A stretch of 64,000 nt of DNA, taken from assembly GCF_011320225.1 (NCBI RefSeq), contig NZ_JAAOEN010000003.1, positions 186,001-250,000 on the forward strand, written 5' to 3'. Every line of letters begins with the position of its first letter. Position 1 is the stretch's first letter. This document shows, one piece after another, positions 1 through 7,530 of this stretch. The notes beneath the pieces are model-generated. The model saw nothing but the letters and a program-made list of their open reading frames with translations, did not search any database and was not told the origin of the DNA. This stretch comes from Phytoactinopolyspora limicola (GTDB lineage Bacteria; Actinomycetota; Actinomycetes; Jiangellales; Jiangellaceae). The position numbers and the translations under genes were made by a program.

Positions 1-1951
1 TGCACAGCGCCGAACAGTTACACGCCGAGGTCGGTCCGAACGGCCACGGGGTGCGGTGATCGATCTCGCAGCGCTGGGCTTGCTGATGACAGCCCGGCAT
101 CACACATTCACGGTCGCGGAGGAGAACGAAGTCCACCAGCTCTTGCGGCGGGACATACCGGGTGGTTCCGTAATCGAGGGCGTACCCACCCGCCGGGGCG
201 GTCCCCACCCACCGCCACACCCCAGCCGCGGCCAACACCCGGGCCGCGTCGGCGTCGATCGGGCCGTATCCATCGAGAAACGCGGGGTGTTCACTCAACC
301 CGAGCAGGGTCGACAATCCCACGGTCACGTTGACCGTCACCGCCCGACCATGTGCCTTGGCCAACCGCGCCCCGACGGCTGTTCCACAACCGGCACACTC
401 CCGCCCGCCTAGGTGCCCGGTGGTCAACGACAACCACCCCAAGGAGGCAAGCGCATCCGCCCGCCGCTGCCCCCGGGTCCGACCGGCACATTCAGGCACC
501 CGCCCACCATCCCTGCCGGTCGATCCGGCGGCGCTCGAACCATCCGCGACGGGTCCACTATCCCCGTGGCCGGGTTCGCCGCGGCCGGATCCGCTGGGGT
601 CCGCATAGCCGGGTCCGGCAGAGCCGGCATCCCCGCCGGTCGATCCGGCGGCGCTCGAACCATCCGCGACGGGCTCACTATCCCGATGGTCGGCTCCGCC
701 GCGGCCGGATCCGCTGGGGTCCGCATAGCCGGGTCCGGCAGAGCCGGCATCCCCGCCGGTCGATCCGGCGGCGCTCGAACCATCCGCGACGGGCTCACTA
801 TCCCGATGGTCGGCTCCGCCGTGGTCGTGGTCGCCTGCCGGGGATGTCGGCCGGTCGGCAGCGCCCGCACAGGTACACGTGCGGGAGTGTTCACAGCTGG
901 CGCTCTGTTCGGCATCGGCGGCGGCATTGAGCGCAGCCATCACCGCGGCGGCCTCTTCGGCCGGTAGGTACGCCGTCAGCCAGGCCATCCCGTCCTCACC
1001 CGGCTCCATCCACACCCCTCGCCGGTCACGGGCCCGCCGCCGGCGTCGTTTGGCTCCTACCGCGTCAAGTTCATGCAACAACTCGTTGACCACCCGGGAC
1101 AACTTGACCTCGGTCCAAGCGTGCACGAACGGCAACACAGCCTTTTCGATCAACTCGGCCACCTCGGGCCCACACTTGCGCAACGCCCGGGTCAGGATCC
1201 TGGCCTTGGCCACATCCAAGCGGCCCTCCATCAGGGCTCGATGCACCCTCGGGTACTCCTGAACCAGCGTGACCGCCTGATCCACCAACCGCTCCGCTTG
1301 CGGCTTGGTCCACGGCCACACCACACACAACGCCGCCGCCGTCACCGGTACCGGATGCAACGACGAGAACCGCCCACCCCCATCATCCGGACACAACTCA
1401 TCACGACCGGTCAGCTCCGCAGCTACCTCGGCCTGCCGCGCCGCGCACCACGCGATCATCCGCTCCCAACCAGCGACAGCATCGGCCAGTTCATGCACCT
1501 CCAACTGCGTCGGGACCGCGGCATCCAATCCCAGCACGAACCCCACACCAGGCCGCACTCCGGCAAACCGCGACCCGTCGCCACCGGGAACATCCCCGCC
1601 ACCAACATCTCCAGCACCAACATCTCCGGCACCAACACCCGGCACGCCCGGTGCCCTGCCCCGTGGCCCCTCAACAAGGCGCTCATCAGCGAACTCGAAC
1701 CGGGCGCGCTCAGCATCGACCAGCCGCACCCACTCACGGTCCAGCCCGCCTACCAGATTCCCCGACTCGACGCCCACGCCGCCCAGATCATCGAGATCGT
1801 TAAGGTCGCCCAGCGCAGCGTCACCCGCCTCGAACCGGGCGCGCTCAGCATCGACCAGCCGCACCCACTCAGCATCCACATCGCCCGCGGCACACACTCC
1901 AACACCCCCGATTGGGGTGTCCGGCTGTGGGGTCAACTGCGGCATCGTCAT
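1..1951 (-). CDS. DUF222 / HNH endonuclease domain protein (13E12 family), 3' end cut by the window
   Basis: The minus strand is open from 1951 to base 1 with no stop, so the gene runs off the left edge. The end visible in the window carries an HNH motif: Cys-x4-Cys (CVMPGCHQQA), then RCEIDHRTPWPFG and further Cys residues. The upstream half has DUF222-like features, including a basic segment (KRRRRRARDRRG) followed by MAWLTAYLPAEEAAAVMAAL. Between the halves lies a Gly/Ala/Ser-rich linker built from 120-bp tandem repeats. The first ATG is at 1951; AGG touches it, so the ATG at 1945 has better Shine-Dalgarno spacing. An in-frame TAG lies just upstream. Members of this family are multicopy in many actinobacteria and mostly of unknown role; some may be remnants of mobile DNA. 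No catalytic function is proved here. Confidence 0.85.
   Translation of the reverse strand, partial: MTMPQLTPQPDTPIGGVGVCAAGDVDAEWVRLVDAERARFEAGDAALGDLNDLDDLGGVGVESGNLVGGLDREWVRLVDAERARFEFADERLVEGPRGRAPGVPGVGAGDVGAGDVGGGDVPGGDGSRFAGVRPGVGFVLGLDAAVPTQLEVHELADAVAGWERMIAWCAARQAEVAAELTGRDELCPDDGGGRFSSLHPVPVTAAALCVVWPWTKPQAERLVDQAVTLVQEYPRVHRALMEGRLDVAKARILTRALRKCGPEVAELIEKAVLPFVHAWTEVKLSRVVNELLHELDAVGAKRRRRRARDRRGVWMEPGEDGMAWLTAYLPAEEAAAVMAALNAAADAEQSASCEHSRTCTCAGAADRPTSPAGDHDHGGADHRDSEPVADGSSAAGSTGGDAGSAGPGYADPSGSGRGGADHRDSEPVADGSSAAGSTGGDAGSAGPGYADPSGSGRGEPGHGDSGPVADGSSAAGSTGRDGGRVPECAGRTRGQRRADALASLGWLSLTTGHLGGRECAGCGTAVGARLAKAHGRAVTVNVTVGLSTLLGLSEHPAFLDGYGPIDADAARVLAAAGVWRWVGTAPAGGYALDYGTTRYVPPQELVDFVLLRDRECVMPGCHQQAQRCEIDHRTPWPFGPTSACNCSALC
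509..821. repeat. 120-bp tandem repeat inside the DUF222/HNH gene, about 2.6 copies
   Basis: The block ending in GGCGGCGCTCGAAC recurs with an exact 120-bp period: it ends at 540, 660 and 780. The two later copies are almost identical to each other, and the first differs at several bases. The period is a multiple of three, so the array adds 40-residue units to the linker between the DUF222 and HNH halves without breaking the frame. The array ends near 821, where the sequence diverges. Confidence 0.9.
1694..1871. repeat. 43-bp direct repeat in the 5' part of the DUF222/HNH gene
   Basis: The 43-bp segment 1694-1736 recurs exactly at 1829-1871. On the minus strand it encodes a repeated acidic/amphipathic segment (EWVRLVDAERARFE). 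The offset of 135 bp keeps the reading frame. It is therefore a second, older-looking internal duplication in the same gene. Confidence 0.85.
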
Positions 1952-2068
1952 CCTCACATCATAGCCGAACACGTGTTCCTATTCAATCGTTTGAGCGGCT
2001 CCGCGAGCAGTGTTGATTCACCGCACCACCCGATGGCGCGTCTAGGTTTGAGCTGGCCCGCGCGAGCG

Positions 2069-2122
2069 ATATAAGCAACCAAGGTTGACTATCGGAATTT
2101 AGTCAACTACGGTTGCTTATAT
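2069..2122. promoter_or_regulatory. Long inverted repeat, candidate operator of the HTH/Clp-N operon
   Basis: The arms 2069-2090 (starting ATATAAGCAACC) and 2101-2122 (ending GGTTGCTTATAT) match at 19 of 22 positions around a 10-base loop. The inner halves contain GTTGACT and AGTCAAC. The right arm runs into the ATG at 2121, so a bound repressor would cover the start. The element is AT-rich compared with its surroundings. Control by the HTH protein just downstream is an inference. Confidence 0.7.
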
Positions 2123-2360
2123 GTCCGGTGCAGAGAACGTGAGCTCCGCCGATCCGGGTGATCAGCTAGCTTCGGTCGCCGCTCTACGGCGCCTGGCCGA
2201 CCAACTGGAAGACGCCGCCGTCGAGCAGGCGATGCGGGCCGGTTGGAGTTGGCCTCGGGTCGCCGAGGCTCTCGGGGTTACTCGCCAGGCGGTCCACAAG
2301 AAACATGCCAAACGCCTCATTGCTGCTGGCGTGGAGTTACGGAGGCGTGAGAATGACTAG
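2121..2360 (+). CDS. Small helix-turn-helix DNA-binding protein
   Basis: A 79-residue protein. The segment WSWPRVAEALGVTRQAVHKK, near residues 42-61, reads as a helix-turn-helix of the kind found in small regulators and sigma region-4-like folds. The N-terminal part is acidic and predicted helical. The start codon lies inside the end of a long inverted repeat, leaving almost no leader and no Shine-Dalgarno sequence, so translation may be leaderless. The stop overlaps the next start (ATGACTAG), so the two are translationally coupled. The likely job is autoregulation of the operon it opens. Its exact family is not recognised. Confidence 0.8.
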   Translation: MSGAENVSSADPGDQLASVAALRRLADQLEDAAVEQAMRAGWSWPRVAEALGVTRQAVHKKHAKRLIAAGVELRRREND

Positions 2361-2829
2361 TTTTGACACGTACTTGCCCGCGATCCTCGAGCAGGCAGAA
2401 CGCGAAGCTCAGCGTGACGGTGCTTCGACGTTCGAGGTGCACCATCTGCTTCTAGCTATCTCCGCAGTGGGGGAGGGGACCACCACAACCGCTCTTGAGT
2501 CGGCTGGCCTGAACTACCAAGCCATCCAGGAGATGTTCCAGCGAGAGTTCGAGCACAGCCTGAGTACCGCCGGGGTCTCGCTGGCCAGCGCCGATCTGCC
2601 GAAGCCCACTCCAGGGCCGGGGCGCCCGAAAGTCGGCACATCGGTCAAACTCGCGCTGGAACGCAGCCTGGCCGCGGTGACCCGGAAGAAGGACCTCCAC
2701 CCGGCGCACCTGCTCCTCGGGGTTGTCCAGGCGCCGGTTGGCACCGTGCCGCGGGCACTCGCCCTCGCCGGAATCAGTCAGGCCGAGCTGCTGGCCGGTA
2801 TCGAGCAGGTCCTAGCCGACCAGAAGTGA
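2353..2829 (+). CDS. Stand-alone Clp N-terminal (ClpC-NTD-like) protein
   Basis: A 158-residue protein with two Clp_N repeats and no ATPase domain. Repeat 1 includes EVHHLLLAISAVGEGTTTTA near residues 27-46, and repeat 2 includes LHPAHLLLGVVQAPVGTV near residues 115-132. Both resemble the EHILLGLIHEGEG segment of ClpC1. A Pro/Gly-rich linker (PKPTPGPGRP) separates them. Start ATG 2353 follows GGAGG and overlaps the stop of the HTH gene. In full ClpC this domain binds substrates, adaptors and the antibiotics cyclomarin, ecumicin and rufomycin. Free N-domain proteins such as mycobacterial ClpC2 are known to bind these compounds and protect the protease. A sensor or decoy role here is an inference from architecture and neighbours. 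Confidence 0.85.
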   Translation: MTSFDTYLPAILEQAEREAQRDGASTFEVHHLLLAISAVGEGTTTTALESAGLNYQAIQEMFQREFEHSLSTAGVSLASADLPKPTPGPGRPKVGTSVKLALERSLAAVTRKKDLHPAHLLLGVVQAPVGTVPRALALAGISQAELLAGIEQVLADQK

Positions 2830-2910
2830 CCAACCCGCCAGACGGCACACGATTCATCAGGCAGATCGCCTCATCAGGCAGATCACCGCGACGGTACGAC
2901 GAGGGTGAGA

Positions 2911-3837
2911 ATGACACGACACCAGCAGATCGCGCTCAGGATCGACGGACTGCGTATGCGCTACGGCACGGCTGAGATCCTGACGGACGTCACGTTTCAG
3001 ATGCGCCATGGCGAGATCACGGCCCTCCTCGGGCCCAATGGCGCCGGCAAAACCACCACGATCGAAGTCCTCGAAGGATTCCGGCAGCCGTCCGGTGGTC
3101 AGATCGAGGTGCTGGGCACCGACCCGGCCCAGGGCGGCTCCCAATGGCGCGCACGGGTGGGCGTCGTGCTCCAGTCATGGCGGGACCACGCACGGTGGCG
3201 GGTTCGGGAACTGCTAGCGCACCAGGGCAGGTACTACACCCGCTACGCCACCGATCTGATCGAACGACCCTGGGATGTCGATGACCTGCTGGAGGTGGTT
3301 GGCCTGACCGATCATGCCGACCAGCAGGTCAGGCTGCTCTCCGGCGGGCAGCGGCGGCGGCTGGACGTCGCCATCGGGGTGGTGGGCCGGCCCGAGTTGT
3401 TGTTCCTTGACGAGCCGACCGCGGGCTTCGACCCCGAGGCCAGGCGGGAGTTTCACGACCTGGTGCTACGGCTGGCGGCGGAAGGTGACACAACCGTCCT
3501 GCTCACCACCCACGACCTCAATGAGGCTGAGAAGCTGGCCGACCGCATTCTGATCCTCGACCGTGGACGGATCGTTGCCGACGGTACGCCGAGCGAGCTT
3601 GCCCGGCAGATCGTCGGCGACGACCTTGTGCGGTGGACCCACAACGGCCAGCGGTATGTACGTTCGACCACGGACTCGACATCATTCATCTTCCAACTGT
3701 TCCAACAGTATGGCGACGCCATCACCGACCTCGAAATACAGCGGTCGTCATTGGAAGACACCTATCTGCACCTCGTGCGTCAGGCCGAAGCCGGCGCCGG
3801 GACCACCACGTCGCCAGAGTTGGGGGAGGTTGCCTGA
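2911..3837 (+). CDS. ABC transporter ATP-binding protein
   Basis: A protein of about 308 residues and a single nucleotide-binding domain. Walker A is GPNGAGKTT near residue 40, the signature is LSGGQRRRLDVAI near 145, and Walker B is LLFLDEPTAGFDP near 166, followed by an H-loop (LLTTHDLNEAE). The C-terminal extension resembles DrrA/CcmA-type exporters. GTG 2905 is in frame, but ATG 2911 has better spacing from GAGG. The 80-bp gap after the Clp-N gene contains a 14-bp direct repeat (TCATCAGGCAGATC at 2854 and 2871) and no obvious terminator, so co-transcription with the HTH/Clp-N pair is likely. The partner permease overlaps its stop (TGATG). Confidence 0.9.
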   Translation: MTRHQQIALRIDGLRMRYGTAEILTDVTFQMRHGEITALLGPNGAGKTTTIEVLEGFRQPSGGQIEVLGTDPAQGGSQWRARVGVVLQSWRDHARWRVRELLAHQGRYYTRYATDLIERPWDVDDLLEVVGLTDHADQQVRLLSGGQRRRLDVAIGVVGRPELLFLDEPTAGFDPEARREFHDLVLRLAAEGDTTVLLTTHDLNEAEKLADRILILDRGRIVADGTPSELARQIVGDDLVRWTHNGQRYVRSTTDSTSFIFQLFQQYGDAITDLEIQRSSLEDTYLHLVRQAEAGAGTTTSPELGEVA

Positions 3838-4682
3838 TGCCCGGGAGCACCAGGACATTACGCACGGGGGTCGCCCGTGGCCTGGTCGAGCTACGCCAGG
3901 GTTTCACCGGTGTTGAGCTGGCGGGTCAGCTGCTCTGGCCCATGGTGACGCTGGCCGCGCTCTTTCTCGTCCGGAACCGGAGCGCCGGCGACAGCGACGT
4001 CAGCCTGGGTGGCTGGGCTTTGCCTAGCGCCCTGGGGATGTTCGTCACCTTCGGCATGCTCCTGATGGTGCAGCATCTCAGCGCGGAGCGAGAGGATGGC
4101 ACGTTGCTGCGTGCCAAGGCCACCCCGCACGGCATCCAGGGCTACTTCATCGGCAAGCTGGTCACCGTCTCGGGAACCATCCTGGTGTACCTGCTGATCC
4201 TGCTTTTACCTGGGCTGTTCCTCGTGGACGGTGTGGTGGTCGGCAGTATTGGCGGTTGGGCCACGCTGTTGTGGGTGTTGGCGCTCGGCCTCATCGCGAC
4301 CCAGTCGATCGGCGTGGTGATAGGTTCGCTGCTTCCCAGTCCTCGGGCCGCGGGCTATCTTGCACTTCCGGTCTTGGGCCTCGTGGGTATCTCAGGCATC
4401 TTCTATCCGATCACGGCGCTCGCGGACTGGGTGCAGTGGATCGCCCAGGTGTTCCCCATGTATTGGCTTGGCCTGGGTATGCGTTCAGCTTTCTTACCCA
4501 ACGACGCCGTCAGTGTGGAGATCGGCGCATCGTGGCGCCACCTGGAAACCGGCGCGGTGCTGGGGGCCTGGGCGTTGCTCGGACTCATCGTCGCACCGGT
4601 GGTCCTGCGGCGGATGGCGCGCCGCGAGTCTGGGTCCCGAGTGGCCGCACGCCGCGAGAAGCTCCTCCAGCGCGTGGGTTGA
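3837..4682 (+). CDS. ABC-2 type exporter permease
   Basis: A membrane protein of 281 residues. About six hydrophobic segments are visible, for example WPMVTLAALFLV, MFVTFGMLLMVQ, ILVYLLILLLPGLFLV and YLALPVLGLVGISGIFYPI. The conserved SAEREDGTLLRAKATP segment is typical of ABC-2 permeases. The ATG overlaps the stop of the ATPase gene. With it, the protein should form a drug or peptide exporter; the substrate is unknown. The gene ends 34 bp before the erm leader peptide, so exporter and erm are adjacent but probably have separate promoters. Confidence 0.88.
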   Translation: MPGSTRTLRTGVARGLVELRQGFTGVELAGQLLWPMVTLAALFLVRNRSAGDSDVSLGGWALPSALGMFVTFGMLLMVQHLSAEREDGTLLRAKATPHGIQGYFIGKLVTVSGTILVYLLILLLPGLFLVDGVVVGSIGGWATLLWVLALGLIATQSIGVVIGSLLPSPRAAGYLALPVLGLVGISGIFYPITALADWVQWIAQVFPMYWLGLGMRSAFLPNDAVSVEIGASWRHLETGAVLGAWALLGLIVAPVVLRRMARRESGSRVAARREKLLQRVG

Positions 4683-4703
4683 GTCCCGGCGTCACAACTG
4701 GGT

Positions 4704-4709
4704 TACACT
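4704..4709 (+). promoter_or_regulatory. Putative -10 element of the erm leader transcript
   Basis: TACACT fits a TANNNT -10 box and lies 7 bp before the leader ATG at 4717. A TTGAGT at 4679-4684 could be the -35, with a long 19-bp spacer. If correct, the transcript starts at or next to the ATG and the leader peptide is translated leaderless. Confidence 0.4.
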
Positions 4710-4716
4710 AGCGCCC

Positions 4717-4779
4717 ATGGCTAGTGCCCCCACCAGCGCCGCCTTCTTCATTCGGCTGCGCCGTTCCGTCACGGCATAA
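4717..4779 (+). CDS. Erm leader peptide (putative macrolide-sensing uORF)
   Basis: A 20-codon frame, ATG 4717 to TAA 4777-4779, that ends FFIRLRRSVTA. It sits 168 bp upstream of an erm gene, inside a region of strong alternative hairpins. The Arg-Leu-Arg triplet matches the macrolide-dependent +X+ arrest motif known from the ErmD leader (MRLR). Stalling of a drug-bound ribosome at this motif would cover the 5' arm of the first hairpin at 4769-4776. Position, length and motif are seen directly; drug-dependent arrest is inferred from the known erm mechanism. Confidence 0.7.
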   Translation: MASAPTSAAFFIRLRRSVTA

Positions 4780-4866
4780 CCTTTCGCCGGCTGTTGAGCC
4801 GGACGTGGGTAGTGCCGTGAACCGCGCCTGTCCCTGACCTGTTTGGCCAGGTCGACGGCGCGGTTC
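4769..4866 (+). promoter_or_regulatory. Attenuator: competing hairpins between leader peptide and erm
   Basis: Hairpin A pairs TCACGGCA (4769-4776, the last leader codons) with TGCCGTGA (4813-4820) and encloses CCGGCT/AGCCGG (4787-4802). Hairpin B pairs GAACCGCGCC (4819-4828) with GGCGCGGTTC (4857-4866) and encloses GACCTG/CAGGTC. A and B share bases 4819-4820. A second GTGAACC directly precedes the erm ATG (4940-4946) and could also pair with GGTTC 4862-4866, so the start can be hidden or released depending on leader translation. No good Shine-Dalgarno sequence is visible at the erm start. Confidence 0.65.
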
Positions 4867-4946
4867 GTCGTGTCCAGATGACGGAGGCGAGCCGGCCCGC
4901 CCAGCCCTGCGGGTCGCTCCCAAGGCTTTCTTGGCTGTGGTGAACC

Positions 4947-5597
4947 ATGTCCGCGCGTACGCGCACACTTTCCTTGCCGGACAACCGATCCGGCATTCAT
5001 CTGCTCAACGATCGTTCGGTGGCCCGACGGCTGATCCGTTCGGCGAACGTCGGCGTCGACGACCTCGTGCTCGAGTTCGGTGCCGGCACCGGCGCGCTGA
5101 CCGGTCCACTGAGCGCCACCGGTGCACGGGTCATCGCGATCGAACGCAACCCCGCGTTCGTCACCCGGCTCGGGCGTCGCTTCGGTGATCACAACTCTGT
5201 CCGGGTGGTGGCCGGTGACGCCCGAGTGGTGCCTCTGCCGCGTCGGCCGTACTTCGTGGTGGCGAACATCCCGTACTCCATCTCGACGAGCTTGGTCAGG
5301 CGGTTGCTGACCCCCGACGAGACCTTCCTGCGATCCGCCGATCTGCTGGTGGAGTGGGGATTCGCGAAGCGAATCACGGCGACTGAACCGCGCGATTACG
5401 AGGTGGCGTGGTGGCAGTTGAGGTTCGAGATGTCGATCGAGCGTCGGGTGGCGCCCACTAGTTTCATACCGGCACCGTCGGTCGCCTCTGCCCATGTGCG
5501 GATCCGACGGCGCCGGGGATTGGACCGGGGAACGGTGCACGCGTTGCGCCTCGAACTGCGTCGCCGGTATGGCGTGTCGCGCCGGCGTCGCCGATGA
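4947..5597 (+). CDS. erm: 23S rRNA (adenine-N6)-dimethyltransferase, Erm family
   Basis: A protein of 216 residues. It has the Erm/KsgA fold motifs: LEFGAGTGALT (SAM binding, about residues 31-41), IAIERNPAF, GDARVVPLP and the catalytic NIPYSIS near residues 109-115. The SFIPAPSVASAHVRI segment is typical of Erm. The enzyme modifies A2058 of 23S rRNA and gives macrolide-lincosamide-streptogramin B resistance. At 216 residues it is shorter than most Erm proteins because the C-terminal domain is reduced; the shortened mycobacterial Erm(37) is a precedent. The C-terminus is very Arg-rich (RRRYGVSRRRRR). A leader peptide and attenuator lie directly upstream. Confidence 0.92.
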   Translation: MSARTRTLSLPDNRSGIHLLNDRSVARRLIRSANVGVDDLVLEFGAGTGALTGPLSATGARVIAIERNPAFVTRLGRRFGDHNSVRVVAGDARVVPLPRRPYFVVANIPYSISTSLVRRLLTPDETFLRSADLLVEWGFAKRITATEPRDYEVAWWQLRFEMSIERRVAPTSFIPAPSVASAHVRIRRRRGLDRGTVHALRLELRRRYGVSRRRRR

Positions 5598-5777
5598 GTT
5601 GAAGGGGCGCCGCGCCCCAAAGCGGACAACTTGGACACCTTTGGGAGGGTGTACGAGTTGGGTGTTCCTTTCGATCTTGCTGTGGGTCGCAGGTGTTGAC
5701 AAGCGACTACGCGGTTCGCCTTGACAGGGTCCTGATCCATGTGTCAACGTCGGTATCGAAGCAAGGCCCCCCAAGTA

Positions 5778-5815
5778 GCAGTGGCGCGGTATCCGTTCCG
5801 GATCCGCGCCACTGC
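5778..5815. terminator. Strong hairpin downstream of erm
   Basis: GCAGTGGCGCGG (5778-5789) pairs perfectly with CCGCGCCACTGC (5804-5815). The inner ATCCG/CGGAT continues the stem past one bulged T, leaving a 3-base loop. There is no long U tract, as is common for actinobacterial terminators. It probably ends the erm transcript. Confidence 0.7.
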
Positions 5816-5831
5816 GCATTTCTGGAACATT

Positions 5832-5957
5832 CTCCGCTCACTCCGCGACGAGCTCCGCTCACTCCGCGACGAGCTCCGCTCACTCCGCGACGAGCTCCGC
5901 TCACTCCGCGACGAGCTCCGCTCACTCCGCGACGAGCTCCGCTCACTCCGTGACGAG
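5832..5957. repeat. Six tandem copies of a 21-bp unit
   Basis: The unit CTCCGCTCACTCCGCGACGAG occurs six times head to tail; five copies are identical and the last has one change (CGTGACGAG). It lies between the erm hairpin and rarA. The junctions create GAGCTC sites. The frames through it would encode heptads such as LRSLRDE, but no start or ribosome binding site supports a gene. With a period of 21 and no spacers, it is a minisatellite and not a CRISPR array. Confidence 0.95.
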
Positions 5958-5966
5958 ACAGCTCGC

Positions 5967-5984
5967 CCGGGCTCGCGAGCCCGG
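5967..5984. other. 18-bp perfect palindrome upstream of rarA
   Basis: CCGGGCTCGCGAGCCCGG is a perfect inverted repeat ending 36 bp before the rarA start. It could be an operator or a transcript-end hairpin of the repeat region. Nothing else supports a function. Confidence 0.4.
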
Positions 5985-6020
5985 CGATGCCCTCGTCATG
6001 CCGCCTCATAAGCTCGGAAC

Positions 6021-7385
6021 ATGGAACAGGAAGGGCTCTTCGGGCCCGCGGCGGGGTCTCCCGCGCCGTCGGGTGGTTCGCTGGCCGGAGCTGATCAGGA
6101 GTATGAAGGTCAGCCGCTGGCGGTACGTATGCGTCCGCGCACCCTCGACGACGTCATCGGCCAAGGCCACCTGCTGGGCCCGGGTACACCATTACGTCGG
6201 CTGGTGGAGGAAGACCAGCCGATGTCCTTGGTGCTGTGGGGGCCGCCAGGTACCGGCAAAACCACCCTCGCCTATGTGGTCAGCCGCGCCACCGAGCGAC
6301 GTTTCGTGGAGCTGTCCGCGGTGACCGCGGGTGTCAAGGATGTCCGGGAGGTGATGGACCGGGCCCGGCGCGAACTGGTCCGGACCGGCACCGGCACGGT
6401 TCTCTTCGTCGACGAGGTCCACCGATTCTCCAAAACTCAGCAGGACGCGCTCCTGCCCGGCGTCGAGAACCGCTGGGTCTCACTGGTGGCGGCAACCACC
6501 GAAAACCCGTTCTTCGCGTTGATCAGCCCGTTGTTGTCCCGGTCGTTGCTGCTCACCTTGGAGCCCTTGGCGAAGGAAGGTATCGAGGAGGTCGTCCGGC
6601 GCGCGCTCGAGCACGAGCGTGGACTGGCTGGGCAGGTGTCGATCGACGACGACGCTTGTGAGCATCTGGTCCGGCTCGCCGGCGGCGACGCCCGTCGGGT
6701 GCTGACCTATCTCGAGGCGGCCGCCGCCGCGGCCTTGAGTAACGCCGACACCACCATCACCGTCGAGATCGCCGAGAAGGCCGTGGACCGGGCCGCGGTC
6801 CGCTACGACCGCGACGGCGACCAGCACTACGACATCACCAGTGCGCTGATCAAGTCGATCCGCGGCAGTGACGTCGACGCCGGGTTGCACTATTTGGCCC
6901 GCATGGCCGAGGCCGGCGAAGACCCGCGGTTCCTGGCCAGACGGCTGGTGATCCTGGCCAGCGAAGACATCGGCCTGGCCGACCCGTCGGCGTTGCCGAC
7001 GGCGATGGCCGCGGCACAGGCGGTGCAGCTCATCGGTTGGCCAGAGGCGCAGATCACCCTCGCACACGCGGTGATCGCCCTGGCGTTGGCGCCGAAGTCG
7101 AACAGCGTGGTCAAGGCCATCGGCGCCGCCGTGGGGGACGTCCGTGCGGGCCTCGCCGGAGCTGTGCCACCGCACCTGCGCGACGCTCACTACTCCGGCG
7201 CCAAGAAACTCGGCCACGGCTCGTCGTACGCCTACGCACACGATGATCCACGCGGCGTCGTCCAGCAGCAGTACGCCCCGGACTCGGTCGCCGACAAGCA
7301 GTACTACGAGCCCGGCGCCCGCGGCGCCGAGCGAGACTATGCGGAGCGGTACAGCCGGCTCCGGCAGATCCTCAGAGGTTCCTGA
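6021..7385 (+). CDS. rarA: Replication-associated recombination protein RarA (MgsA), AAA ATPase
   Basis: A protein of 454 residues, the normal family length. Walker A is [10 protein letters not shown] near residue 74, Walker B is LFVDEVHRF near 127, and sensor 1 is AATTENP near 157. [20 protein letters not shown] is the typical N-terminal RarA signature. The C-terminal part has the tetramerisation segment ([20 protein letters not shown]). RarA is a clamp-loader-like ATPase acting at stalled replication forks. It is followed by the alaS block, as in mycobacteria. The 21-bp repeats and a palindrome lie just upstream. Confidence 0.95.
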   Translation: MEQEGLFGPAAGSPAPSGGSLAGADQEYEGQPLAVRMRPRTLDDVIGQGHLLGPGTPLRRLVEEDQPMSLVLWGPPGTGKTTLAYVVSRATERRFVELSAVTAGVKDVREVMDRARRELVRTGTGTVLFVDEVHRFSKTQQDALLPGVENRWVSLVAATTENPFFALISPLLSRSLLLTLEPLAKEGIEEVVRRALEHERGLAGQVSIDDDACEHLVRLAGGDARRVLTYLEAAAAAALSNADTTITVEIAEKAVDRAAVRYDRDGDQHYDITSALIKSIRGSDVDAGLHYLARMAEAGEDPRFLARRLVILASEDIGLADPSALPTAMAAAQAVQLIGWPEAQITLAHAVIALALAPKSNSVVKAIGAAVGDVRAGLAGAVPPHLRDAHYSGAKKLGHGSSYAYAHDDPRGVVQQQYAPDSVADKQYYEPGARGAERDYAERYSRLRQILRGS

Positions 7386-7530
7386 TGTTGCACCATGTCC
7401 GACTTGTCGTGAGACGGCGATCACCTGGCCGCGGATAGTCGACGCCCCAAGGCGCGGAACGCATCCGGCGCGGTAGGGTCGGGCCCTGAACACGTAGCGA
7501 ATCATCCCGCACGGAAAGGGCGGCACTTCC

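Noticed and set aside
1-1951. A functional homing endonuclease or defence nuclease
   Set aside because: DUF222/HNH proteins are very common and multicopy in actinobacteria, and no intron, intein or defence partner gene is adjacent.
2854-2884. The 14-bp direct repeat TCATCAGGCAGATC as an attachment site
   Set aside because: The copies are 17 bp apart with no integrase or tRNA nearby, so a local duplication is the simpler reading.
4692-5819. A 375-codon minus-strand frame across erm
   Set aside because: It is antisense to the leader peptide, attenuator and erm, and has no recognisable domain.
5832-5957. CRISPR array
   Set aside because: The 21-bp units are head to tail with no unique spacers, and no cas gene is in the window.
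5739-6011. An open frame through the 21-bp repeats with heptads LRSLRDE
   Set aside because: There is no ribosome binding site, the frame is created by the repeat period, and the other frames are open too. The repeat is better read as a minisatellite.
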